Part shown: piece after piece, positions 26,668-33,535 of the stretch | Layout of the letters: each line of letters begins with the position of its first letter | Numbering within the stretch: the stretch's first letter is position 1 | Assembly (NCBI GenBank): GCA_947455165.1 | Contig: CANGMP010000014.1 | Location: 1 to 33,535 of the forward strand | Length of the DNA: 33,535 bases | Source: Acidimicrobiaceae bacterium | GTDB taxonomy: Bacteria > Actinomycetota > Acidimicrobiia > Acidimicrobiales > RAAP-2 | Direction of reading: 5' to 3' | The notes under the pieces: model-generated | The model's database searches: none | Told to the model about the DNA's origin: nothing | The model's input: only the letters and a program-made list of their open reading frames with translations | Position numbers and translations under genes: made by a program

Positions 26668-27111
26668 GTGAGTACTGAACGTAAGAACATGGACCGCTGG
26701 CTCGGAAATGGCGGAATGGCCATTATTGACGCGGTGGGCGCCTCAATCACGTCCTACGGCGTCGACGGGGAAGACCTCGGTTGGGCCGAGGGAGAGCTGG
26801 ACGCGACCGACCTGGCTTGCAACCCCCACGGCGGCGTCCAGGGCGGCGTCCAGGCGATTTTGCTCGACGCCATTATCAACTTCGCCATCAACGCGGCGCT
26901 GTTTGGCAAGGACCGCACGAAGGCCACCATTGAGATGAAGACCGAGTTCATGCGTGGGGCCAAGCAGGGCCAGAAGTACACGTTCCGTGGCGAGGTGACT
27001 CGTATTGGTCGCCAGGTCGCCTACGGCGAGTCCTACATTCGCGATGCCGCCGGTGAGGTCATCAGTCGAGGAACGGCGACGTTCCTTCTCCACCGCGAAG
27101 CGGATCACTAA
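26668..27111 (+). CDS. PaaI-family hotdog thioesterase
   Basis: This 147-residue protein has the single hotdog fold of PaaI/YdiI acyl-CoA thioesterases: CNPHGGVQGGVQAILLDA (51-68) contains the conserved HGG and, on the following helix, D67. It is followed by the strand pattern KATIEMKTEFMRGAK and VAYGESYIRDAAGEVISRGT. The likely reaction is hydrolysis of an acyl- or aroyl-CoA. GTG 26668 is the first supported start. It ends directly against the convergent thioesterase gene, with the stops TAA and TAG adjacent. Confidence 0.88.
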   Translation: MSTERKNMDRWLGNGGMAIIDAVGASITSYGVDGEDLGWAEGELDATDLACNPHGGVQGGVQAILLDAIINFAINAALFGKDRTKATIEMKTEFMRGAKQGQKYTFRGEVTRIGRQVAYGESYIRDAAGEVISRGTATFLLHREADH

Positions 27112-27747
27112 CTAGCTCTGCTGGGCCAAAAACTTGGCCGGGTCCACTTCAATAAAGAGTGAACTGGCTTCGGCGATTGTCGTCTCGCCCGCGCGAACCT
27201 CGCAGCGCATGAACATCTTGCGTCCTTCGCGACGCTCCAACCACGACCGAGCAAAAAGCGTCTCGTTGATCGGCGTCGGCGCGAGGTAGGTGATGTCGAG
27301 CTGGACCGTAAAGGCCAATGCCTGGTGGATGGCCAACACGAGGCCCATCGTCTCGTCAATCAGGGCCGCGACGATGCCGCCGTGGGCCCGCTGTGGTGCA
27401 CCCTCGAAGGCCTTACCGAGGACCACTTCCATGACGGCCTGATCCCCGTCGCGCCACAGCCACGCGCCGAGGCCCATGGGGTTGGCTGAACCCGACACGA
27501 TGGAGTCGGCGAAGAGTTGACGCTTCTCGCCCTCACCAAAGCCCGGCACCGCCATCTTGAAGGCGCTGAAGGAGTTGGCCGGAATGCCGCGGGGGCGCGG
27601 GGGGAGTGACTGCACGGTTTTGAGTAGTTCGGCGTAAAGGCCACTCATCTTTTCGAGGGTGGCTTCGTCGAGGTCTCGGGCAATGAACTCGTGACCAAGG
27701 TCGCGCATGAGGCCGGCGACCTGCACGCGAAGTTCGTCGCGGGTCAC
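27112..27747 (-). CDS. Hotdog-fold thioesterase with N-terminal extension
   Basis: The 211-residue product has a helical N-terminal part (about 1-60) and a C-terminal hotdog domain with RAHGGIVAALIDETMG (120-135), where H122 and D131/E132 are the expected active-site region, then AFTVQLDITYLAPTPI. I chose GTG 27747 because it overlaps the aminotransferase stop (GTGA) and has GGGAG upstream; the frame runs further but within the aminotransferase gene. It is therefore the second gene of an aminotransferase-thioesterase operon. Substrate unknown. Confidence 0.86.
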   Translation of the reverse strand: MTRDELRVQVAGLMRDLGHEFIARDLDEATLEKMSGLYAELLKTVQSLPPRPRGIPANSFSAFKMAVPGFGEGEKRQLFADSIVSGSANPMGLGAWLWRDGDQAVMEVVLGKAFEGAPQRAHGGIVAALIDETMGLVLAIHQALAFTVQLDITYLAPTPINETLFARSWLERREGRKMFMRCEVRAGETTIAEASSLFIEVDPAKFLAQQS

Positions 27748-29090
27748 CTTGCTCCCTTGTAGTGACGGTCGGCGACGCGGAGCGCGCGGTCCAGTCGCGC
27801 GAGGCCGTCTCGGGCCTCCTCGACGCTGAGGGTGCAGGGCGGCACGACGTGGAGCCGGTGGTAGTTCGCAAAGATCAACAACTTCTCTTCGCGGCAAGCC
27901 GCAATCACTTCATTCATCGCCGGTGATGAACCGCCGTAGGGGGCCAGGGGTTCCTTGGTCGCTCGATCGGTGACGAGCTCGAGGGCGAACATCACGCCGA
28001 GGCCACGTACGTCGCCGACGCTTGGGTGACGTTGCTGCAGTTCGAGCAGTCCGGGTCCCAAGACGTCATCGCCTAGGGAGCGAGCGTGCTCAATCACGTT
28101 GGCCTCGGACATGAACTTCATCGAACCAACCGCCGCGGCACAGGCGAGGGGGTGGCCGCTATAGGTGAGACCACCGGGGTAGACGCGATCGGCGAAGGTA
28201 TTCGAAATGGCCTCGTTGATGATGACACCACCCAGGGGGACATAGCCCGAGTTCACACCTTTGGCAAAGGTCACGAGGTCGGGCGTTACGCCAAAGTTCT
28301 GGAAGGCAAACCAGGCGCCGGTTCGACCAAAACCGGCCATAACTTCGTCAGCGATGTAGACAATGCCGTACTTGTCACACAGGGCTCGCACACCCGGCAA
28401 GTAACCGGCCGGGGGCACCATGATGCCGGCCGTGCCGGGCACCGTCTCGAGAATGATGGCCGCGATCGTGTTCGGACCCTCGAACTGAATCGTGTGTTCG
28501 AGGTGCTCGAGCGCGCGCTGGCACTCTTGCTCCTCGGTCTCGGCGTGAAACTCACTGCGGTAGAGGAACGGTCCAAAGAAGTGCACGACGCCGGCGCTCG
28601 CCGTGTCGGTCGTCCAGCGACGGTGGTCCCCGGTCAGGTTGATCGACGTGGCCGTTGAGCCGTGGTAGCTGCGATAGGTGGCGAGCACTTTCGGTCGACC
28701 CGTGTGGAGACGGGCCATCCGTACCGCGTGCTCCACGGCCTCGGTTCCACCGTTAGTGAAAAAGACCTTGGCTGCACCGTCGAAAGAACGGTCGAGAATC
28801 ATTTCGGCCGCTTCGTAGCGAGAGACGTAACCGTGCTGTGGAGCAATGGTGGCGAGCTGCTGGGCCTGCGCGACGATGGCCTCGATTATGGCCGGGTGTT
28901 GGTGTCCCAAATTGGTGTTGACCAACTGTGAGGAAAAGTCGAGGTGGCGCTCGCCGTCTTCACCAATGACGTAGGAGCCCTCGGCTCCGGCGACCATGAA
29001 GGGAGTGATGGCGGCCTGCGCGGACCATGAATGGAAAACGCTGGCGCGCTCGCGTTCGTAAGAAGAGAGACTCTCTCGGTTGGTGGTCAC
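27744..29090 (-). CDS. Class III PLP-dependent aminotransferase (omega-amino acid:pyruvate type)
   Basis: The 448-residue product has the class III layout: FTNGGTEAVEHAVRMAR in the phosphate-binding region, YHGST, the cofactor aspartate D248 in YIADEVMAGFGRTG and the Schiff-base lysine K277 in FAKGVNSGYVPLGG. Enzymes of this kind use taurine, beta-alanine, 4-aminobutyrate or similar amines; the sequence does not decide which. GTG 29090 has AAAGGG about 7 bases upstream. It follows tRNA-Ile on the same strand, separated by a stem-loop, and is coupled to a thioesterase gene. Confidence 0.92.
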   Translation of the reverse strand: MTTNRESLSSYERERASVFHSWSAQAAITPFMVAGAEGSYVIGEDGERHLDFSSQLVNTNLGHQHPAIIEAIVAQAQQLATIAPQHGYVSRYEAAEMILDRSFDGAAKVFFTNGGTEAVEHAVRMARLHTGRPKVLATYRSYHGSTATSINLTGDHRRWTTDTASAGVVHFFGPFLYRSEFHAETEEQECQRALEHLEHTIQFEGPNTIAAIILETVPGTAGIMVPPAGYLPGVRALCDKYGIVYIADEVMAGFGRTGAWFAFQNFGVTPDLVTFAKGVNSGYVPLGGVIINEAISNTFADRVYPGGLTYSGHPLACAAAVGSMKFMSEANVIEHARSLGDDVLGPGLLELQQRHPSVGDVRGLGVMFALELVTDRATKEPLAPYGGSSPAMNEVIAACREEKLLIFANYHRLHVVPPCTLSVEEARDGLARLDRALRVADRHYKGAR

Positions 29091-29110
29091 GGCACCGCCC
29101 TTTCTTTCAA

Positions 29111-29149
29111 CCGTCGAAAGGGTCCGAAAGCGACCCTGCGGGTCGACGG
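29111..29149 (-). promoter_or_regulatory. Stem-loop between tRNA-Ile and the aminotransferase ribosome binding site
   Basis: CCGTCGA (29111-29117) pairs with TCGACGG (29143-29149). Inside, AGGGTC (29119-29124) pairs with GACCCT (29132-29137). Together they make a 13-bp interrupted stem ending just before the Shine-Dalgarno region. No T-tract follows on the minus strand, so it may be a tRNA trailer structure, a weak terminator or a leader element. Confidence 0.5.
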
Positions 29150-29151
29150 AC

Positions 29152-29228
29152 TGGTGGGGCTAGTAAGAATCGAACTTACGACCTCAGCATTATCAGTGCT
29201 GCGCTCTAACCGACTGAGCTATAGCCCC
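29152..29228 (-). tRNA. tRNA-Ile (anticodon GAT), CCA encoded
   Basis: On the minus strand GGGGCTA pairs with TAGCCCC, followed by A and CCA. D-arm AGCTCAGTCGGTTAGAGC, anticodon loop CTGATAA between CAGCA and TGCTG, and T-loop TTCGATT are all present. The anticodon is GAT. Confidence 0.97.
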
Positions 29229-29239
29229 GCGAAGTTGAA

Positions 29240-29248
29240 ATTCTACAA
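29240..29248 (-). promoter_or_regulatory. -10 element of the tRNA-Ile promoter
   Basis: TTGTAGAAT on the minus strand includes TAGAAT, which ends exactly 11 bases before the tRNA. The same nine bases with the same spacing precede tRNA-Ala. Confidence 0.5.
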
Positions 29249-29268
29249 CACGCCACGGGTGTCCCGTT

Positions 29269-30072
29269 CTAGCGGCTGGGACCATCCCAAATCTTGGCGG
29301 CAATGGTCTGGCTCGCCGTAGCGAGCAGGGTGCCGGTTTCGCTCCACAAAAAGGCCGTTCCCTGCCCGAAACCGCCGGAAAGAGCGTGCATCCGGATGTC
29401 GCAGAGGACCCACTCAGTCGGCTCCAGGGTGGCGATTCGAATGGTGTTGTCGAGGCTGCGGCCCATGGTGCGCTTGCCGAGTGGGTTGGCGACGCCACCC
29501 GAAACGTAGTCACCAAAGATGGCCAGGGTTCCGGCCGACGGCTCGAGGTGTCCGGGGACTCGGGCCCACAGGGCCGTGTTCGGAGAGCCAGGGGTTCCGT
29601 CCATCTGATCCATGGTGCGGCCGAGGGCCGTGCGGGTCTCGGTGCTGGTGAAGATGGACTGGCCGAACTCGCTCGGGATAATGCGGGGCGGGCACTCGCT
29701 TGGCGGCGCGACGGTCGGCATGACCGTCCACGGTTCGTCAGCGCTCAGGGTGCCGGTGCCGAGCGCGGCGTTGACCGTCAAGATCTCCTTACCGTCGACC
29801 ATGGCCGTGGCGCGAGCCTGGGTGACGTGGCCGCCAACGACGGCCAACGTCGTAAAGACGTCGACGGTGGCGTGGGTTGGGGCGTAGCTCAAGTAGTGGG
29901 CGGTGGCCCAGATGCAAGGGCGGCCGCTGTCTTCTTCGAGGGCAACGACACCGGCGGCCAGACCACAGCCACCAAAGAGAAACTGGCCCGGGGTGATTAG
30001 CCGCTCGTCAACCTCGAGACGCCAATGGCCTTTACCGACTTGTTGGATACCGAGAAACTGCTTTACGTCCAT
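29269..30072 (-). CDS. Acyl-CoA thioesterase, TesB-like double hotdog
   Basis: The 267-residue product looks like two hotdog halves: the N-terminal one with GQFLFGGCGLAAGVVALEE and ATAHYLSYAPTHATVDV (about residues 28-75), the C-terminal one with LAIFGDYVSGGVANPLG, SLDNTIRIATLEPT and EWVLCDIRMHALSGGFGQGT. This is the TesB/acyl-CoA thioesterase II layout, with likely hydrolysis of acyl-CoA. I chose ATG 30072. TAGCGT six bases upstream and absence of a Shine-Dalgarno suggest a leaderless mRNA. Confidence 0.82.
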   Translation of the reverse strand: MDVKQFLGIQQVGKGHWRLEVDERLITPGQFLFGGCGLAAGVVALEEDSGRPCIWATAHYLSYAPTHATVDVFTTLAVVGGHVTQARATAMVDGKEILTVNAALGTGTLSADEPWTVMPTVAPPSECPPRIIPSEFGQSIFTSTETRTALGRTMDQMDGTPGSPNTALWARVPGHLEPSAGTLAIFGDYVSGGVANPLGKRTMGRSLDNTIRIATLEPTEWVLCDIRMHALSGGFGQGTAFLWSETGTLLATASQTIAAKIWDGPSR

Positions 30073-30078
30073 TGCCAA

Positions 30079-30084
30079 ACGCTA
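30079..30084 (-). promoter_or_regulatory. -10 box of a probable leaderless TesB-like transcript
   Basis: TAGCGT on the minus strand ends 6 bases before the ATG at 30072-30070, the same spacing seen before vapB. Confidence 0.45.
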
Positions 30085-30127
30085 GTGGTTCGCCGAAATG
30101 CGGTCTTAGTGCGAGAGACTTACCAAC

Positions 30128-30736
30128 GTGCTTCCCTCCTGGATTGTCTTTGTCGGTGCCGGCATCTCGGTCCTCGGCGCCATCTCCTACATTCGCCTCG
30201 TGCTGGCCGGCGAGGCCCAGCCCAACCTCGTGACGTGGTCGATGTGGGCCATTGCGCCGCTTACGGCCTTCGTGATTGAACTGCAGGAGGGCGTCGGCGT
30301 TTCGTCGACGATGACGCTAATCATCGGTCTCATTCCCTGCGCCGTGCTGCTGGCCGGTTGGCACAGCAAGTCGATGATCTGGAAATTGGGGCCCTTCGAT
30401 CTCGCTTGTGGTTTTCTTTCGGTGGTGGGGCTCATCGTTTGGCTCGCGAGCGACCAAGCCACCCTCGGGCTCTTGGCTCAGGTCACGGCCGATACGGTGG
30501 CCGCCTTTCCGACGCTGCGAAAGTCCTTCTTCACGCCCGAGAGCGAGGGTCAGGGCCCCTATCTAACGGGCACCTTGAACGCTGGGTTGACCATGCTGAC
30601 CCTGCACCACTGGACGACGGCCGAAGTGGCCTTTCCACTGGCCATCTTCGTCGCGGACATCATCATCTGGCTCTTCATTTTGACCAAAGTCGGCACACGC
30701 TTCCGTGCCACGCCGGTCAATTCCGCCAACTTGTAG
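30128..30736 (+). CDS. Multi-pass membrane protein, possibly PQ-loop-like
   Basis: The 202-residue product has about seven hydrophobic segments (near 4-22, 35-51, 57-77, 88-107, 110-126, 147-163 and 165-186). Two places look like repeated half-units: GEAQPNLVTWSMWAIAPL (28-45) and DTVAAFPTLRKSFFTPESE (about 121-139). This weakly resembles SWEET/PQ-loop transporters, where a conserved proline lies in a paired bundle. No function can be assigned. GTG 30128 is the start. Its stop TAG forms part of the -10 box of tRNA-Ala. Confidence 0.7.
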   Translation: MLPSWIVFVGAGISVLGAISYIRLVLAGEAQPNLVTWSMWAIAPLTAFVIELQEGVGVSSTMTLIIGLIPCAVLLAGWHSKSMIWKLGPFDLACGFLSVVGLIVWLASDQATLGLLAQVTADTVAAFPTLRKSFFTPESEGQGPYLTGTLNAGLTMLTLHHWTTAEVAFPLAIFVADIIIWLFILTKVGTRFRATPVNSANL

Positions 30737-30739
30737 AAT
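30731..30739 (+). promoter_or_regulatory. -10 element of the tRNA-Ala promoter, overlapping a stop codon
   Basis: TTGTAGAAT includes TAGAAT (30734-30739), ending 11 bases before the tRNA. Its first three bases are the TAG stop of the preceding membrane protein gene. Confidence 0.5.
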
Positions 30740-30750
30740 AAAAAGACCAA

Positions 30751-30826
30751 GGGGATGTAGCTCAGTTGGTAGAGCGCGGGCTTTGCAAGCCTGAGGTCGT
30801 GGGTTCGAACCCCATCGTCTCCACCA
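30751..30826 (+). tRNA. tRNA-Ala (anticodon TGC), CCA encoded
   Basis: GGGGATG pairs with CGTCTCC (with G-U pairs), followed by A and CCA. AGCTCAGTTGGTAGAGC is the D-arm. TTTGCAA between CGGGC and GCCTG gives anticodon TGC; TTCGAAC is the T-loop. The 177 bp downstream of it (30827-31003) show no gene or clear signal. Confidence 0.97.
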
Positions 30827-31003
30827 AAATAGTGAGCCGTGCGATCCTCGATAATTGCGTCGCGACAATGCTGAGAAGCTTCTGGGCCCGCTCGCTTGAC
30901 GCCTCTCAAAGAAACTGCCACAAGTTCAGGGAACGTCAACTCACCCAAACGAAACTCAGAACAGCTTCATACCTCGTTTAGAAAGGCGAATGAATTCCAT
31001 CGA

Positions 31004-32680
31004 TCATTTGGAGACGGTAATTCTTGCCATCGAAGAGACCACTGTTGGAAATCCTCTCGTGGAGATTGATGCAGTGATCGTCCGCTTCCCGACCTTTTGC
31101 AGTGACCCACTCCAGACCCCAGATCCCGCCTTAACCGATACCGTACCCAGCAATATCCCATTGTCATACAACTTCACCGCTGTTACGCCAGGGTGTTGAA
31201 AGTTCACAAAACTCACCTTGATCGATACTTTCGCCCCTCGCTTTACTGCAGAGCTCGCTGTTGAGAGTGCAAGCCTGAAAAGAGCTTTTGACGCTATTCG
31301 AACCGGAACGACGGGATCCACCACGATCCCGTTGGCCAACCCGTCCGCATCGAGTACTCCACCATCGGTGACCGAAAGCGTGACTCGTTGACCGTCGAAG
31401 ACGCAATACGGCGCAAGGTCAACCCATGTCCCACCAATCTTCTTGAACAGTCCGTTAGTACCCGAAGATGATGAAGGAAGATAGAAACTGACATTCGTCG
31501 ATGCACCTATATCGAGGCCAGTGATGACATACGAAATTGCGCCGAGAGCCGTGGTCACCCCTGAGGGCAAGGTCGCAACAGATTGGCTCACAGACAGCCT
31601 CGTGATCGCCTTCCCAACCGTCGACACCACCGACAGAGTTCCAGCGGGAACGCTCGTCGAAGTAATTATGCCAGCATCGATCAATTGACTCTTGCGGCTC
31701 CCATCCCACAATGCCGTTCCGATCACCGCGCCACCAAGCGAGGCTGAAACCGTCAGCGTCAAGTTTCCTTGGGCAATGGCTGAACCAAAATCACTCGGCG
31801 CATCTAGCGAACAGGTGCCGGACGCATTGGTGGTGCAGGTTGAGGCTAAGTAGGGATCGTTGGTCAAGAAGCTCGCAAGTGATCCACTCAAAGCGAGCGA
31901 AACTAACGCTCCACTCACCAGATGGTGATTCGTGTCGTTCACCACAATGGTCAGACGAGTCGACAGAAAAGGTGACAGCACAATGTTGATAATTGCCGTG
32001 CGATTGAAACTTGGGGCGCTCACCCATTGCACTGACATTGGCCAAGTTGTCCTTGGGCCACCAGCGGTGACGTAGAACTGAGTCCCTGGAGTGACGTTCG
32101 TCAAGGTTGCGCTGTAGTTCCCATCCGCATCAGTCACCGCTTCAATAGAAAAAGATGAGGGGCTGGTAACCCACACAGAGAGTCCCGCGATGGGATCGCC
32201 ATTTGCTTGAGTGACGCGACCTTGAACAGTGGAGAGCGAGGCCGCAATCTCAGTCAAATTGACCACGACAGTTCCCGAGGAACCAATGCTCACCGAGCCC
32301 GCTGCGTTTTGCTCAAGCCAACCCTCATCACGGCCACCGAGTCCAAGCAACACCGTGCTTCCGATCTCAACTGAAGTAAGCACGAGTGAATAGTTTCCAT
32401 TGGCGTTTGTCGTCAACGAACCAAGCTCAACTCCACTTTGCTGAACCCTGGCAGACACGTGCACTCCTGGGAGGGGGGTTCCCATTGGTGAGAACACTGT
32501 TCCGGTCACCGTTACTGAAGTGGTCGATGCACCGGCTGGTTGAATTCCAGAAACTGTAAATACGCAAAGGAGAGAAAGCGCAATGATTTTTCTCAATAGA
32601 TTGCTCCACTTTGAGATATGCAATTGACTCTCCGTTTCCTCGGACGCTACCGTCGTGACCATCGCAAAGCTGGGGGCCAC
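31004..32680 (-). CDS. Secreted multi-domain surface-type protein
   Basis: The 558-residue product has a long N-terminal region, a signal peptide core (about 29-46, KIIALSLLCVFTVSG) and a likely cleavage site near A51 (PAGA). Two carboxypeptidase-regulatory-like beta domains follow (about 55-135 with GTPLPGVHVSA...NGNYSLVL, and 150-225 with GDPIAGLSVWV...DGNYSATL), then Ig-like or transthyretin-like regions (about 240-330), a choice-of-anchor-U-like domain (about 384-460, GGVLDADGLANGIVVDP) and a final Ig-like domain (470-558). No LPXTG motif or C-terminal membrane helix is visible. GTG 32680 has AGGAG 5 bases upstream. Base composition is more AT-rich by eye than the genes to the left. Confidence 0.8.
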   Translation of the reverse strand: MAPSFAMVTTVASEETESQLHISKWSNLLRKIIALSLLCVFTVSGIQPAGASTTSVTVTGTVFSPMGTPLPGVHVSARVQQSGVELGSLTTNANGNYSLVLTSVEIGSTVLLGLGGRDEGWLEQNAAGSVSIGSSGTVVVNLTEIAASLSTVQGRVTQANGDPIAGLSVWVTSPSSFSIEAVTDADGNYSATLTNVTPGTQFYVTAGGPRTTWPMSVQWVSAPSFNRTAIINIVLSPFLSTRLTIVVNDTNHHLVSGALVSLALSGSLASFLTNDPYLASTCTTNASGTCSLDAPSDFGSAIAQGNLTLTVSASLGGAVIGTALWDGSRKSQLIDAGIITSTSVPAGTLSVVSTVGKAITRLSVSQSVATLPSGVTTALGAISYVITGLDIGASTNVSFYLPSSSSGTNGLFKKIGGTWVDLAPYCVFDGQRVTLSVTDGGVLDADGLANGIVVDPVVPVRIASKALFRLALSTASSAVKRGAKVSIKVSFVNFQHPGVTAVKLYDNGILLGTVSVKAGSGVWSGSLQKVGKRTITASISTRGFPTVVSSMARITVSK

Positions 32681-32688
32681 GAGTGCTC

Positions 32689-32741
32689 CTGTTAGAACTC
32701 TTCTAAACAGGAATTAAGGCCTCTCGTGGTGGCCTTAATTC
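32689..32741 (-). promoter_or_regulatory. Two adjacent leader hairpins before the secreted-protein gene
   Basis: GAATTAAGGCC (32711-32721) and its exact complement (32731-32741) form an 11-bp stem with a 9-base loop. Directly next to it, CTGTTAGAA (32689-32697) pairs with TTCTAAACAG (32701-32710) with one bulged base and a 3-base loop; its lower edge touches the AGGAG ribosome binding site (32690-32686). No T-tract follows. The structures are seen; a role in translation control or as an operator is inferred. Confidence 0.6.
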
Positions 32742-32869
32742 AACCCTACTTGTATTTGTAAGGGATAATAACAAACTTCTAATCCGCTAGTAGATCCTTC
32801 GGGGTCTTTCCAAGGGTCGGTCTCTTAGAAACAGAAGGGCTCAGGTCGCCCAATTGCCTTGAACCGAAC

Positions 32870-33535
32870 TTAGAAGTCGATTGGGCCCGGCTCCCAACTA
32901 GGAATCTCTTCCAAGAAGTGCCGGCAAAGTGCCTCAAGGCCAATTCCAAAGAGTGTCCAGGACTCCCGACGCCCTTTGGTCCCGGTGGGGAGCTTGATGT
33001 CACGGATATCCGCAGAGCGCAGTCGGTCACGCAGGGCGCAGCCCTCGGCGAGCGCCGACACCGCAGTCGAAAGTTGCCTGGTGGTGAGAGGAGCCTTGAC
33101 CCTAAAGCCAAGCCAAGAAAGAGCCCATTCGAAGGCGAATTCGAAGTTGGTCGTGAGGCTGCCGTAACTTTTTGTCAAGGCGTCACGCACCAGATCGGGC
33201 TCGGTCGCATCGGGATGAGACATGGATACGGCCCAGATACTGACCCAGAGTGGCCAGGTGGGTGACTCCACTAGTTCGTTCAGATTCGATTCTCCGAGAT
33301 AGAGACAGAATCGATTGATGGTCTGCCAACGGCCATCCAGAGTCGTGCGGTCACTCTTGCGCAGGATGTTCAAAAAGCCCGCCACCGTGGCCTCTGATTC
33401 TGCCGTGCTCCCGTCGATGGACGCAATCGCGACGGCCACGTCACGTTGGAATTCGCTCAGATCCACCCAAATACGGCCCAATACCGAGGCGTAATGCAGA
33501 CGTATTCCCTGACTTTCCTGCAGGTAATCAAAGAC
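32870..33535 (-). CDS. Unidentified helical protein, C-terminal part (possibly TetR-like), N-terminus beyond the right edge
   Basis: The frame is open from the right edge to the TAA at 32872-32870, giving 221 visible residues without a start needed inside the window. The sequence is mostly helical, with Trp-rich stretches (PTWPLWVSIWAVS, EFAFEWALSWLG) and SALAEGCALRDRL, which recalls the ligand-binding half of TetR-type regulators. No helix-turn-helix is visible because that end is missing. I give no gene name; the regulator idea is a guess from pattern. Confidence 0.5.
   Translation of the reverse strand, partial: VFDYLQESQGIRLHYASVLGRIWVDLSEFQRDVAVAIASIDGSTAESEATVAGFLNILRKSDRTTLDGRWQTINRFCLYLGESNLNELVESPTWPLWVSIWAVSMSHPDATEPDLVRDALTKSYGSLTTNFEFAFEWALSWLGFRVKAPLTTRQLSTAVSALAEGCALRDRLRSADIRDIKLPTGTKGRRESWTLFGIGLEALCRHFLEEIPSWEPGPIDF

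Noticed and set aside
29386-30000. A 204-codon frame antisense to the TesB-like gene
   Set aside because: The opposite strand encodes a coherent double-hotdog enzyme; the antisense product is rich in Gly, Arg, Val and Asp without motifs.
30766-30981. A small open frame starting within tRNA-Ala
   Set aside because: Its start lies inside the tRNA gene and the peptide has no features.
32779-33111. A minus-strand frame of 110 codons overlapping the right-edge gene
   Set aside because: It lies in another frame of the longer open frame that reaches the window edge, and it has low-complexity Arg/Ser/Pro content.

Overview
The window is the chromosomal origin region of a fairly GC-rich actinobacterium. 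An acidimicrobial lineage would fit the gene content, but that is inference from gene order and not a phylogenetic result. The reasons are the order rsmG-jag-yidC-yidD-rnpA-rpmH <- oriC -> dnaA-dnaN-recF-dciA-gyrB-gyrA, followed by tRNA-Leu, fhaA-fhaB-pstP-pbpA-pknB and pabA/crgA. This is the familiar actinobacterial origin neighbourhood.

Layout. Positions 1-506 hold seven 16-bp parS sites in a non-coding stretch, with what may be the first codons of parA at the left edge. Positions 507-3604 are a leftward operon for ribosomal protein L34, RNase P protein, membrane protein insertion (YidD, YidC), the RNA-binding Jag/KhpB and the 16S rRNA methyltransferase RsmG. The rpmH-dnaA gap holds divergent promoters. 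The dnaA-dnaN gap (5180-5431) holds a compact oriC: degenerate DnaA boxes, then GGG and four CTA triplets, the layout of a DnaA-box/DnaA-trio unwinding element. Positions 5432-12484 carry the rightward replication genes dnaN, recF, dciA, gyrB and gyrA.

Positions 12481-18544 are accessory: a DsbA/FrnE-like oxidoreductase, a CoA-transferase, an ABC-F ATPase, an SDR epimerase, a DUF5684-type membrane protein and a VapBC toxin-antitoxin pair that ends one base from a tRNA-Leu. Positions 18720-24417 are the Ser/Thr phosphorylation and cell-wall cluster (FhaA, FhaB, PP2C phosphatase, class B PBP, PASTA kinase). The rodA/ftsW gene and a second kinase, usual in this cluster, are absent here. pabA and crgA follow.

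Positions 25417-30072 are rich in acyl-CoA enzymes (a thiolase, two PaaI-type hotdog thioesterases, a TesB-like thioesterase) and also hold a class III aminotransferase and tRNA-Ile. Next come a multi-pass membrane protein and tRNA-Ala. The right end (31004-33535) looks more AT-rich and holds a secreted multi-domain surface-type protein behind a structured leader, plus the C-terminal part of an unidentified helical protein.

I found no clearly unprecedented multi-gene system. The most interesting signals are the parS array, the DnaA-trio origin, a terminator hairpin inside the start of rsmG, an internal ribosome binding site in jag, palindromic overlapping stop codons at both 4-bp convergent gene junctions, and tandem leader hairpins at the right end.
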